DNA from: an uncultured Schlesneria sp.
GTDB taxonomy: Bacteria > Planctomycetota > Planctomycetia > Planctomycetales > Planctomycetaceae
Direction: 5' to 3'
DNA length: 38,766 nucleotides
Assembly (NCBI GenBank): GCA_903899985.1
Contig: CAIULL010000161.1
Coordinates: 1-38,766, forward strand
Position 1 is the stretch's first letter; each line of letters begins with the position of its first letter. The notes under the pieces were generated by a model that worked only from the letters and a program-made list of their open reading frames with translations, ran no database searches and was not told the DNA's origin. A program made the translations under genes and the position numbers. Of the stretch, positions 26,202-33,558 are shown in pieces.

Positions 26202-27745
26202 ACGCAGCCATTGATCAATTGAATAACGCCTTCTCACTGATTGCACCTGACGCGGTCCTGTTGGCAGCCGTCTGTCTGATATTTTTCGCGGCACCGTTTC
26301 TGGTCAATGAACGTGGTGATGCACCCGTGGGCCTGCGGCACCGCTGGGGTTTCCTGTCCCTGCTCACTTTGCTGATCGCAGGTTGTGTCTGGTGGCAAAG
26401 CCCGCCTGTCACACGGACGCTCGGTCCCTTCGTGCTCGACGAATTAACGTGGTATATCCGCGGACTGACGCTGACCGCCGGTGTGATCCTGGTGCTTTTA
26501 CACTGGAATCAGGCTGATGACGCACGTTCGGCAGAAAGCCATGCCTGTCTGCTGGCAATTCTGGCCGGAGTCGACCTGATCGCGGCCTCGAATGATCTGG
26601 TCGGATTGTTCGTTGCTCTCGAACTGGTCAGCATCCCGACCTACCTGTTCCTGCTGCTACCCCGTCGCGATGCGCCGGCTCAAGAAGCAACGCTGAAATA
26701 CTTTTTGCTCAGCATTTTTTCATCCGCCGTGGTGCTGTTCGGAATGAGCTACCTCTACGGGGCCACCGGAACGACAAACTTGTCGGGAATTCACGCGGCA
26801 TTTTCGGCGGCACATGGCCAACCCGCGAATCCCCTCGTCGCTGTGGCAACAGTCATGTTGATCGCCGGGCTTGGCTTCCGGCTGACAGCTGTGCCCTTCC
26901 ATTTTTATGCCCCCGACGTCTTTCAAGGTGCGCCGACCTCGGCCGCCGCGATGCTATCGTTCATACCCAAGATTGCCGGATTTGTCGCACTACTGCGTTT
27001 GATGGTCCCGGCAACGGGTGCCGAGCAGGCGATCAATCCATGGACGATGACTCCTGCGGCAACGCCGCTTCTGTGGTGGCTGGCTGTGGCAACCATGTTC
27101 GTCGGTAACTTGATGGCCCTGATGCAGACCGATATTCGCCGCTTATTGGCTTATTCCAGCGTGTCACATGCGGGCTACATGCTGGTCGGTTTGCTCGTCG
27201 GCATCGAACACGAAGGCCAGAAGGACCTGTTGGCGAAGGCCATCCCGCAATCGGTCAGCGGCATTGGAGCGATGTTGTTTTATCTGGCTGTCTATGGAGC
27301 CATGACTCTGGGAACTTTCGCGGTCTTGATTGCAGCAGCCCGTAGCGATAAGCGGATCGAAACCTTTGACGATCTGTCTGGTCTGTCGCGAACACGGCCG
27401 GCACTGGCCCTGTTGCTGGCGATCTTTCTCTTCAGTCTGGCCGGCTTGCCTCCCACAGCAGGATTCCTCGGCAAGCTGAACCTGTTTTTTGCCGCGTGGG
27501 CGCAAGGGTATGAATCGAGCAAATGGCTGGCGGTGATCCTGGCGATCAATGCCGCGTTAGGTGCCTGGTTCTATCTGAAGATTATCGGGGTGATGTTCTT
27601 GCGTGAACCAGTCAACCGTAGCCCACAAGAGACGATCATCGAAACACCATCGCTGATTGCGGCAGGTTTGTGCCTGGTGGGAACTCTGGGACTGTTCTTC
27701 CTTCCTGGCTGGCTGTGGGTTCCGATTCAGAGCATTATGCCGTAA
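26198..27745 (+). CDS. nuoN: NADH-quinone oxidoreductase subunit N
   Basis: 515 residues, the ND2-type antiporter-like membrane subunit and the last gene of the nuo operon. The GTG start is well supported: GGAGG ends 7 bases before it and the GTGA overlap couples it to nuoM. Conserved elements are LVGLFVALELVSIPTYLF (membrane glutamate), FHFYAPDVFQGAPTSAAAMLSFIPKIAGF and DIRRLLAYSSVSHAGYMLVG. It is of normal length. Confidence 0.96.
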   Translation: MNAAIDQLNNAFSLIAPDAVLLAAVCLIFFAAPFLVNERGDAPVGLRHRWGFLSLLTLLIAGCVWWQSPPVTRTLGPFVLDELTWYIRGLTLTAGVILVLLHWNQADDARSAESHACLLAILAGVDLIAASNDLVGLFVALELVSIPTYLFLLLPRRDAPAQEATLKYFLLSIFSSAVVLFGMSYLYGATGTTNLSGIHAAFSAAHGQPANPLVAVATVMLIAGLGFRLTAVPFHFYAPDVFQGAPTSAAAMLSFIPKIAGFVALLRLMVPATGAEQAINPWTMTPAATPLLWWLAVATMFVGNLMALMQTDIRRLLAYSSVSHAGYMLVGLLVGIEHEGQKDLLAKAIPQSVSGIGAMLFYLAVYGAMTLGTFAVLIAAARSDKRIETFDDLSGLSRTRPALALLLAIFLFSLAGLPPTAGFLGKLNLFFAAWAQGYESSKWLAVILAINAALGAWFYLKIIGVMFLREPVNRSPQETIIETPSLIAAGLCLVGTLGLFFLPGWLWVPIQSIMP

Positions 27746-27754
27746 CTTGATTCG

Positions 27755-27846
27755 GTGGCGATTGCGAACAACTTCTGTGAGTGGTTGCATTGAACGACGT
27801 CCGTCGCTCTTTCGTGTCACACAGACAGCGATTTTGCAATCGCCAC
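27755..27846 (+). terminator. Nested inverted repeat after nuoN
   Basis: GTGGCGATTGC (27755-27765) is exactly complementary to GCAATCGCCAC (27836-27846), and inside it TCTGTG pairs with CACAGA. The structure starts 10 bases after the nuoN stop. It lacks a T tract, so it may be an mRNA 3'-end stabiliser or a diverged repeat instead of a classic terminator. Confidence 0.35.
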
Positions 27847-27913
27847 TCTGATTCGATTAAATATTCTCATTGAATACTCGTTCGGATACCGACTGAGTTT
27901 GCGCGACACAGAC

Positions 27914-28723
27914 ATGTCCGATAAAGCCCCCGCCGATCCACACCAGATTGTGATCCCCGACGCCCTCGAACACGAGCGGCTGCTGGAGTCGTTTTTAAAG
28001 TTCGAAAAGAACTTCCATAAAAACTATTTCCCTCTCTGGCTGGGGACATTAATCGGCCCGCTGATCGTCACGCTGATCCTGTTCGGCGTGATTTATGTGG
28101 TTGCCGGGCCCAAGTACTGCTGGCAACTGCTGGTCGCCACAGGATGTTCATTTGGATTCCTGGGACGCTTCTCGATCATCACACCGTTTCCCGGTTTGAC
28201 CCCGTACGATCTGTTCTGGATGGTCACTTATCAGGATGCGATGGTCGCCTTGTTCTTCGCATTCCATGTCGGCTTTATGTTTCGAGTCCCCTGGATCGGA
28301 CCCAAGATTGCTTCACTTTCGAGTGACAGCGAATTCATTCTGGCGCATCAGCCTTGGATGGAACGAATGACGTTCCTGGGGCTTCTGGCCTTTATTGCCT
28401 TTCCACTGGCTGCGACCGGCAGCGTCGGCGGTGCCATTTTCGGTCGTCTGCTGGGTCTGTCGCGATGGGCCATTTTCTGGGGAAGCACGATTGGTGCAGT
28501 GATTGGCAATGCGGCGATGTTATTTCTCGCTGTGGTCGTCAAAGACAGTCTGCCCGACAACCTTGAGAATTCGATGATCGTCAAATGGGGCGGCGTGCCG
28601 ATCATCATTTTGATCATCTTTTTTCTGGAACGCCGATACTCGTCCATGAAAAAAGCCTTTGAAGAACAAAAGAAAGCTCAGGCCAGTTCGGTCGCGGAAC
28701 CAACGAATTCCCCATCGGTCTGA
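27914..28723 (+). CDS. Membrane protein resembling small multidrug export family
   Basis: 269 residues from the ATG at 27914; a TTG at 27899 is in frame but less likely. After a polar N terminus of about 40 residues there are five to six hydrophobic segments. The central GLLAFIAFPLAATGSVGGAIFGRLLGLSRWAIFWGSTIGAVIGNAAMLF resembles the Sm_multidrug_ex (PF06695) pattern, with a helical hairpin and small residues. The tail is charged. Transport of a small solute across the inner membrane is inferred, with no substrate evidence. It lies 168 bases after nuoN and 237 before arsR. Confidence 0.6.
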   Translation: MSDKAPADPHQIVIPDALEHERLLESFLKFEKNFHKNYFPLWLGTLIGPLIVTLILFGVIYVVAGPKYCWQLLVATGCSFGFLGRFSIITPFPGLTPYDLFWMVTYQDAMVALFFAFHVGFMFRVPWIGPKIASLSSDSEFILAHQPWMERMTFLGLLAFIAFPLAATGSVGGAIFGRLLGLSRWAIFWGSTIGAVIGNAAMLFLAVVVKDSLPDNLENSMIVKWGGVPIIILIIFFLERRYSSMKKAFEEQKKAQASSVAEPTNSPSV

Positions 28724-28897
28724 CAACGTTTCGAACTCGAATTGCGAGTATCCTTAACGCCGGAACCAAATCCGGACCTGCCAACTGATGGAAATCAATT
28801 GGGGACTTTGCGCGTGTTTCTGCGACAACGCGGCGCGGAAATCCGGAAATTACCTGCAATTCCTCTCATCATTTGATAGATTTGAAAAACGCTTGAC

Positions 28898-28927
28898 GGG
28901 AACCCGTACCGCTAAAGTGTGGTTCCC
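28898..28927 (+). promoter_or_regulatory. Inverted repeat in the arsR upstream region
   Basis: GGGAACC (28898-28904) and GGTTCCC (28921-28927) are perfect inverted arms 16 bases apart, ending 33 bases before the arsR start. A TTGACG directly before the left arm could be a -35 box, but no good -10 follows. A repressor site for the neighbouring ArsR-type protein is possible but unproven. Confidence 0.3.
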
Positions 28928-28960
28928 AGAATTTAACCCCATTTCGATAACGTTGGAAAC

Positions 28961-29341
28961 ATGCACGACCAAGTCGCAATTGACGCATTCAAGTCGTTAG
29001 CTCATGAATCTCGACTTCGAATCTTGCGCCTGCTGTCGAAGCAAGGAGATGTGGGATTACCGGCGGGTAAAATTGCCAGGAAACTCGGCTTACCCGACGC
29101 CACACTTTCCTATCACGTCAACGAGCTCTTGAAGGCTGGATTGTTACGGGACTTTCACAAAGGTGCCTCGATCATTTTCTCGTTGAATGCCGAAGGGATC
29201 AAAGGATTGCTCGGTTTCGTGCTGAATGACTGCTGCGGGCCTTTAGCAGAACAATGCAGACCGAAGGTCGTTAAACCAGCGACGGCAACACCAACGCCTG
29301 TACCGACAAAACGTAAAGCGGCAGCGAAAACTGCGAAGTGA
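28961..29341 (+). CDS. arsR: ArsR-family transcriptional repressor
   Basis: 126 residues with the winged helix-turn-helix of the ArsR/SmtB family. It starts FKSLAHESRLRILRLLSKQG, has the recognition segment KIARKLGLPDATLSYHVNELLKAGLL and a wing DFHKGASIIFSLN. A vicinal cysteine pair (DCCGP, residues 90-91) plus C97 near the C terminus could bind As(III)/Sb(III), as in some non-classical ArsR proteins. The classical ELCVCDL site near the DNA-binding helix is missing. Its next gene is arsD, which supports an arsenic or antimony sensor. The Lys/Ala/Pro-rich tail is unusual. Confidence 0.85.
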   Translation: MHDQVAIDAFKSLAHESRLRILRLLSKQGDVGLPAGKIARKLGLPDATLSYHVNELLKAGLLRDFHKGASIIFSLNAEGIKGLLGFVLNDCCGPLAEQCRPKVVKPATATPTPVPTKRKAAAKTAK

Positions 29342-29411
29342 TTCGTCGACAGGTGTTGCCGAATCGAATTGTGTTTTCGACCTTCAAACCGGTCCCTGAC
29401 AGAGAATCGCA

Positions 29412-29750
29412 ATGAAATCCATCCAGATCTACGACAAGCCGATGTGCTGTTCGACGGGTGTTTGCGGGCCACAAGTTGACCCGGTGCTGCCACGATTTGC
29501 TGCGGATCTGGACTGGCTGCGAGATCATGGTCTATCCGTCGAGCGGTATAATCTGGCCCAGCAGCCCGAAGCCTTCATCAAAAATCGTGTTGTGCATGAA
29601 CTGTTAACCGCGAAAGGAACAGATTGCCTGCCATTGATTTTTATTGATGATCAGCTTGTGGACCAGTCGCAGTATCCTTCGCGTGAGACGTTTGTGAAAT
29701 GGACCGGATTAGTTCCCAGGTTTCCGTCCCTGTCCGTTGTCACCGATTGA
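29412..29750 (+). CDS. arsD: Arsenical efflux metallochaperone ArsD
   Basis: 112 residues with a thioredoxin-like fold. The N terminus KSIQIYDKPMCCSTGVCGP places cysteines at exactly 12, 13 and 18, the As(III)-binding triad known from the R773 ArsD. The conserved DCLPLIFIDD segment with its cis-Pro-type loop is also present. ArsD normally passes As(III) to the ArsA ATPase, but no arsA, arsB/acr3 or arsC gene is present in this window. It follows arsR after 70 bases and should be co-transcribed with it. The extra C-terminal Cys pairs of R773 ArsD are absent, as in many chromosomal homologues. Confidence 0.9.
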   Translation: MKSIQIYDKPMCCSTGVCGPQVDPVLPRFAADLDWLRDHGLSVERYNLAQQPEAFIKNRVVHELLTAKGTDCLPLIFIDDQLVDQSQYPSRETFVKWTGLVPRFPSLSVVTD

Positions 29751-29825
29751 ACCAGAGACCTCGGTTGATTTATCAAAGTCTGTCCCTGACAATCGGAATC
29801 ACCGCTCGGCGTTGCAGACCTCGGT

Positions 29826-30152
29826 CTACTTGGCAGAAAAGATAATGACCGCCATCCCGGCCAGACACAGTGATGCGCCAACGCAATCACCAAGACTTGG
29901 TCGGATTCCATCAACGGCCCACAACCAGGCCAGCGCAACCGTAATGTAAACACCCCCGTACGCCGCATAGACCCGGCCAGCCGCAGTCGGATGTAAAGTT
30001 AATAACCACGAAAAAACAGCAAGGCTGAGCACCGTGGGAATCAACAATAACGGCGAGCCACCCTTCCTCAGCCACAAGTACGGCAGATAACAGCCGAGAA
30101 TCTCGGCAATCGCGGTCAGGACGTACAATCCCGTAGTTTTTGCGAATTCCAT
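29826..30152 (-). CDS. UPF0060 (YnfA-like) membrane protein
   Basis: 108 residues from the ATG at 30152. The start is set by the conserved N terminus [28 protein letters not shown], with AAGGA about 12 bases before it. There are four transmembrane helices. Conserved pieces are [22 protein letters not shown] and [23 protein letters not shown]. YnfA-type proteins are small DMT/SMR-like pumps linked to drug or metal tolerance in some bacteria. It is convergent with arsD, and an N-terminal extension from 30293 is not conserved. Confidence 0.9.
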   Translation of the reverse strand: MEFAKTTGLYVLTAIAEILGCYLPYLWLRKGGSPLLLIPTVLSLAVFSWLLTLHPTAAGRVYAAYGGVYITVALAWLWAVDGIRPSLGDCVGASLCLAGMAVIIFSAK

Positions 30153-30201
30153 GAACACCGTATCCTTAGCAAACCCACTCGTGCATGTGCGCGATGACAA
30201 A

Positions 30202-30243
30202 CGAAATCCGTCCTCCCCTGCGGAGGTGGTTAACGGGCCTTTC
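30202..30243 (-). repeat. AAAGGCCCGTTAACCAC hairpin element, copy 1
   Basis: On the minus strand AAAGGCCCGTTAACCAC is followed by a CCTCC/GGAGG hairpin and then a TTTCGT-type end. A second copy lies at 32180-32220 on the plus strand with the same 17-base block but different, still complementary, hairpin bases. It lies in the 5' region of the UPF0060 gene. Confidence 0.55.
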
Positions 30244-30422
30244 CCCTCGGAATTTGCACTGACAGCGTTGGGGTGAATGGTAGTTCGTTGCATCCAAACG
30301 TCACAAGCCGCCTGATGGAGTTCATTTCTGGATCTGCGGATATCAGCACTTTTTTTACGCTACAATAAAAAGCCGCTCAAAAATCTCTTTTTCTTGAGCA
30401 ACGATCAATAGGACCGCTGAAA

Positions 30423-30947
30423 CCAAAGTCGAAAGAGTTGTGAAGGATTCCGCTTTCCACCATGGCTCGCCCAGGTGGAAGCGAATTTGGAAACCAGACG
30501 AAGCGGCGCTGCCAAGCGCCCCGACTTGCTTTCCACTATGGCTTGTCCAAGTGGGAACAAATTTGGTGTCGCTCGAGGAATACGGATTTCCAAAAGCTGA
30601 GATGACTCGGGCAATCAAGTTGACGCGGTGCATAACATCGTAGTCTCATGACCGATTGCAACTTCCTTCCATATAGCGTTGAAGGAGAGGCCGCGTACGT
30701 TTGAATCCGTTTATTCTATGGGTACCCAAATTCCCTTCCACCTGGACAAGCCAGGGTGGAAAGCAAGGCCTAAGACGTCGTGATGGGTGCATTTTCTGGT
30801 ATCCACATTTGCTTCCACCTGGGCGAGCCAGTGTGGAAAGCAAGATCCCTGCGTTGCTTGTCTGTGAAAGAACAATCCACGTTCGTTGTTCTTGAAATAA
30901 TAGATCTAAACGAAAAAGTTCATAGAATTCCAAAGTCGAAAGAGTTG
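30423..30947. repeat. Four-copy palindromic repeat cluster with 18-bp direct flanks
   Basis: Four ~40-bp units have the core TTCCAC...TGGCTYGYCCARGTGG. Copies 30455-30480 and 30531-30557 are in plus orientation, and 30736-30761 and 30813-30838 are inverted. Each is preceded by GCTTTCCAC and followed by an AATTTGG-like end. CCAAAGTCGAAAGAGTTG occurs at 30423-30440 and again at 30930-30947, in the same orientation. The arrangement resembles a small repeat island or composite element, but no transposase is seen. Confidence 0.6.
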
Positions 30948-31040
30948 GCTTCATAATTCTGAAACCAGTACGACTCCGTCGGCATCAAACAAATTGAGGA
31001 CTTTTTCGATCAGACTCAACACCCAGATGAAAAACGGGGA

Positions 31041-31068
31041 TTGATACATCAATCAATCGGGATATAGT
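31041..31068 (+). promoter_or_regulatory. Promoter with overlapping palindrome
   Basis: TTGATA (31041-31046) and TATAGT (31063-31068), spaced 16 bases apart, match a sigma-70 promoter. A 16-base palindrome, GATTGAT then AC then ATCAATC (31039-31054), covers the -35 box, the usual place for a repressor site. The predicted transcript start falls within a few bases of the ATG at 31077, so the message would be leaderless or nearly so. Confidence 0.55.
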
Positions 31069-31076
31069 TATTCATC

Positions 31077-31487
31077 ATGAACATGAGCGCACTTCGCAGC
31101 CTGATGCTACTTGTGGGAATGTCGCTGGCATTCCCTCAGGGATGGTGTTGTTCGTTCGTGATACCGATCGCTGCGAACACGGCAGATTCCCAAGCGAAAG
31201 CATGCCCTTCCGGATTGGCTCGAGACTGCTGCAGCAAACGATTGCCCGCCGATTCACGCCGGGCACCGGCCAGACATCTTCCGGCCGAGAACTGTCCCTG
31301 TGCTGACCGAAACGCGACCGTCACGAATCGTTCCCTCGAGATCGATCACGTCGATATCGATGTCTGGGCGATCAATGTCAGCAGTGAACTGCCTCAGATT
31401 CAGGTCGATGCGATATCTCAATCGAACTGGATCTCGCCTGTTCCACCCCGACAGTTAAACGTGTTGTACTGTCGTTGGTTGTGTTGA
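31077..31487 (+). CDS. Small exported Cys-rich protein, function unknown
   Basis: 136 residues with an N-terminal hydrophobic signal (LRSLMLLVGMSLAFPQGWCCS) and cysteines at ACPSGLARDCC, ENCPCAD and a closing CRWLC. The middle is polar and repeat-free. I do not recognise a named family, but short planctomycete exported proteins with a LQVLYCVWLC-type end occur near metal efflux genes, by recollection. It has its own promoter with a palindrome over the -35 box. It lies close to a second Cys-rich exported protein, so a metal-responsive extracytoplasmic role is reasonable but unproven. Confidence 0.65.
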   Translation: MNMSALRSLMLLVGMSLAFPQGWCCSFVIPIAANTADSQAKACPSGLARDCCSKRLPADSRRAPARHLPAENCPCADRNATVTNRSLEIDHVDIDVWAINVSSELPQIQVDAISQSNWISPVPPRQLNVLYCRWLC

Positions 31488-31680
31488 ACCGATTTCTTTG
31501 ATCGTTTAAGGCTCTGATGCGTGCTGGCATTAAATTGCCTTTTCCCCATCAACTGCCACTCCGCGAATTTACCGGGGCTGAGATTTCGATCCCCCCTGCT
31601 TCATTGTTGAAGTTCGCACGCTGTCTGGCGATCGCGAAATAAACTTCAGCAGAACAAACTCAAATCATTTGGAAATCAAA

Positions 31681-32016
31681 ATGCGTACGAAACTAATAAC
31701 AACCGTCATGTTTTGTGCTGTCCTGGTGGGATCTGCCTGGGCCATTCATAAACCCACTGTCGTCGCAGAAACGGCTTCGCTCAAGAGCGAAGGCTGTTGC
31801 GCGACGGGGAACTGCTGCTGTCCAGGTCAGGGATCTTGCTGTGCCACCGCAACTGCCAAGACAGCTCTTCAGCCAAAGAAGGCCTGTTGTGCCAAGGCGA
31901 AATCCGACACAGTACAAACGACTTCGGTGGCCAAATCGAATAGCTGCTGCGTGACCGGCAACTGCTGTTGTCCGGGCCAGGGTTCCTGCTGTGCAACGGC
32001 CAAGGCCGCTGGATAG
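31681..32016 (+). CDS. Exported Cys-repeat protein, probable metal binder
   Basis: 111 residues from the ATG at 31681; a TTG at 31669 is also in frame. A signal peptide MRTKLITTVMFCAVLVGSAWA precedes two almost identical units CC(A/V)TGNCCCPGQGSCCATA at 39-56 and 89-106, exactly 50 residues apart, joined by a linker with one more CC. Seven cysteines per unit in CC, CCC and CC clusters suggest soft-metal binding (Cu, As, Cd) or dense disulfides, in a small extracytoplasmic protein. No known family is recognised. A strong terminator follows. Confidence 0.75.
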   Translation: MRTKLITTVMFCAVLVGSAWAIHKPTVVAETASLKSEGCCATGNCCCPGQGSCCATATAKTALQPKKACCAKAKSDTVQTTSVAKSNSCCVTGNCCCPGQGSCCATAKAAG

Positions 32017-32044
32017 TTGATCGCTTCGAGAGAAACAATGTGAA

Positions 32045-32082
32045 GAGGGACGTCGGAGATCATCTCCGACGCCCCTCTTTTT
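32045..32082 (+). terminator. Rho-independent terminator
   Basis: GAGGGACGTCGGAG pairs with CTCCGACGCCCCTC (one A/C mismatch), closing a short loop, and is followed directly by TTTTT. It lies 29 bases after the stop of the Cys-repeat gene and is the clearest terminator in the window. Confidence 0.9.
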
Positions 32083-32179
32083 ATTCCGGACGTTTGCTCG
32101 ATGGTGACGAAGACAGAACTTCGGCGACCGCTTTGAATTGAATGAAATCGATCCGGTGAATTATGGCTTATGCTGGTGC

Positions 32180-32220
32180 AAAGGCCCGTTAACCACTGCC
32201 ACGGGGGCAGTGGGGTTTCG
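32180..32220 (+). repeat. AAAGGCCCGTTAACCAC hairpin element, copy 2
   Basis: The same 17-base block as at 30202-30243 is followed by CACTGCC, ACGG, GGCAGTG and GGGTTTCGT. Relative to copy 1 the hairpin arms changed on both sides so that pairing is kept, as expected for a structured element. It lies between the terminator and the 3' end of the minus-strand dehydrogenase. Confidence 0.55.
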
Positions 32221-32265
32221 TCGAATTGTCTTCGACGTTGGCTGTATCACGACATATCTTGCGAA

Positions 32266-33294
32266 TTACGAATTGGGAACTTCGACGATTGCTTTGATGA
32301 CGCCGGTTTCGGGCTTCGTATAGCTGGGGAACTGGCCGATCAGTTCATCGAAATTGGTTCGATGAGTGATCCAGGGACGAGTGTCGATCACCCCTGTTTC
32401 GATCAGATTGATGATCCGGTCGAAATCTTCGGGCATCGCGTTGCGGCTTGCGAAAAGAGTCATCTCGCGCCGGTGCATCAGTGGATGCGGGAAAGAAACG
32501 TTGTCCGTTGTGATTCCGACATAGACCAGCTTGCCCGTGTGGCCGACGTAATTCAACGCGTGCGACATCGATTTCGCGCTGCCCGTGGCATCGATCACAA
32601 TTGTCGGAAGATGACCATCGGTCAAATCCCGCAACGCCTTTTCTTCGTTCCCGTCACCAGCCAGAACGGTGTGCTTGACCCCCATGGAGTTGCGGCAGAA
32701 TTCCAGTCGACTGGCGACCATATCCATCACAATCAGGTTTGCGCCCGTCAACTTCACGAATTCAATCACACTCAGTCCAATGGGACCGGCACCGATCACC
32801 AGCACGTCCTCGCCCGGTTGCGGCGCACAGCGAACAACGGCGTGACAGCCGATGGCCAGCGTCTCGACGAGCGCCAGTTGTTCCATCGACAACTTGGTCG
32901 CTTTGTGCAGCTTGCGAGCGGGCAGCTTGAACAACGGCCGCATCCCGCCGTCGGTGTGGACCCCCAGTACCTGCAGGTCTTCACAACAATTCGTTCGGCC
33001 ACGCTTGCTGGCAAAACTGTTCTGATTGTTGATGTAAGGTTCGACCGAGCAGGTGTCGCCCGCTTTGACGTTGGTCACGTCAGGACCGACCGCGACAACC
33101 TCGACACCCAGTTCGTGACCGGGAATACGGGGATAAGAATAGAACGGCATCTTGCCGAGGTATCCGCTGAGATCGGTCCCGCAAATCCCGATGCGATGAA
33201 CGCGAACCAATGCCTCACCAGCAACGGGAGCGTCCGGTTCAGGAATGTCGATCAGGCGGAAATGGAGTGGTTTTTCAAGCTGAATGGCGCGCAT
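32266..33294 (-). CDS. Zinc-type medium-chain dehydrogenase, structural zinc lost
   Basis: 342 residues of the MDR superfamily (alcohol/sorbitol/galactonate dehydrogenase type). Catalytic-zinc residues C38 (GICGTDL), H60 and E61 (PGHELGVEV) are present, as is the Rossmann motif VIGAGPIGLS. In the structural-zinc lobe (EPYINNQNSFASKRGRTNCC) three of four cysteines are replaced: positions 90, 93 and 96 are N, S and S, and only C104 remains. This protein therefore folds its lobe without the second zinc. The substrate is likely a sugar acid or polyol, which is inference. It is a single gene on the minus strand. Confidence 0.88.
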   Translation of the reverse strand: MRAIQLEKPLHFRLIDIPEPDAPVAGEALVRVHRIGICGTDLSGYLGKMPFYSYPRIPGHELGVEVVAVGPDVTNVKAGDTCSVEPYINNQNSFASKRGRTNCCEDLQVLGVHTDGGMRPLFKLPARKLHKATKLSMEQLALVETLAIGCHAVVRCAPQPGEDVLVIGAGPIGLSVIEFVKLTGANLIVMDMVASRLEFCRNSMGVKHTVLAGDGNEEKALRDLTDGHLPTIVIDATGSAKSMSHALNYVGHTGKLVYVGITTDNVSFPHPLMHRREMTLFASRNAMPEDFDRIINLIETGVIDTRPWITHRTNFDELIGQFPSYTKPETGVIKAIVEVPNS

Positions 33295-33383
33295 GGTAGT
33301 CTCGTCTGTGGATTAAGAGTTGTCTCGTGAGGCAACGAAGTGAAGTATTGTTTCGTCAGGAAAGAATGGTTCCAAATCAATCT

Positions 33384-33420
33384 TGTGCCACTGAATGACC
33401 GTCTTCGGTCACTCAGTGTC
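33384..33420 (+). repeat. CACTG hairpin repeat, copy A
   Basis: CACTGAATGACCG, loop TCTT, CGGTCACTCAGTG: 13-bp arms with a single A/C mismatch at position 7. It has the same layout as copies B and C, with different but compensating stem bases. Confidence 0.6.
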
Positions 33421-33446
33421 TTCGAAGCGGGGTTTACAGGTCAAAA

Positions 33447-33487
33447 TCAAAGACACTGCGTCGGAGAAGACTCCGATGCAGTGGCAC
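33447..33487 (-). repeat. CACTG hairpin repeat, copy B
   Basis: The exact reverse complement of 34318-34358 over all 41 bases. On the minus strand it reads CACTGCATCGGAG, TCTT, CTCCGACGCAGTG. It lies 70 bases downstream of the ClpP-like gene stop. Confidence 0.7.
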
Positions 33488-33558
33488 CTCTGATCTAATT
33501 CCAGTCAGGGGAAGATATCGCCGAATGACTTTGGACGAAAGTGTTTCGCGAAAGATCC

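Larger units (their letters stand above)
30153..31038. other. Long intergenic region filled with repeats
   Basis: About 0.9 kb with no convincing gene. It contains one copy of the AAAGGCCCGTTAACCAC element and a four-copy repeat cluster flanked by an 18-bp direct repeat. Two minus-strand reading frames of ~92 and ~102 codons are built from repeat sequence and are not called as genes. Base use is lower in GC than in the flanking genes. Confidence 0.6.
33295..33558. other. Intergenic region with hairpin elements
   Basis: 264 bases between two minus-strand genes. It holds hairpin elements A (33384-33420) and B (33447-33487), listed separately, and a GTTG/CAAC stem next to the dehydrogenase start. 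No other feature is visible. Confidence 0.5.

Noticed and set aside
30355-30954. Two minus-strand frames of 92 and 102 codons
   Set aside because: Both are built largely from the TTCCAC repeat units and the 18-bp flanks, so they are treated as repeat DNA.
32170-33330. Plus-strand frame of 386 codons over the dehydrogenase
   Set aside because: It lies fully opposite a dehydrogenase with clear GHE and GxGxxG motifs, and its protein shows no domain.
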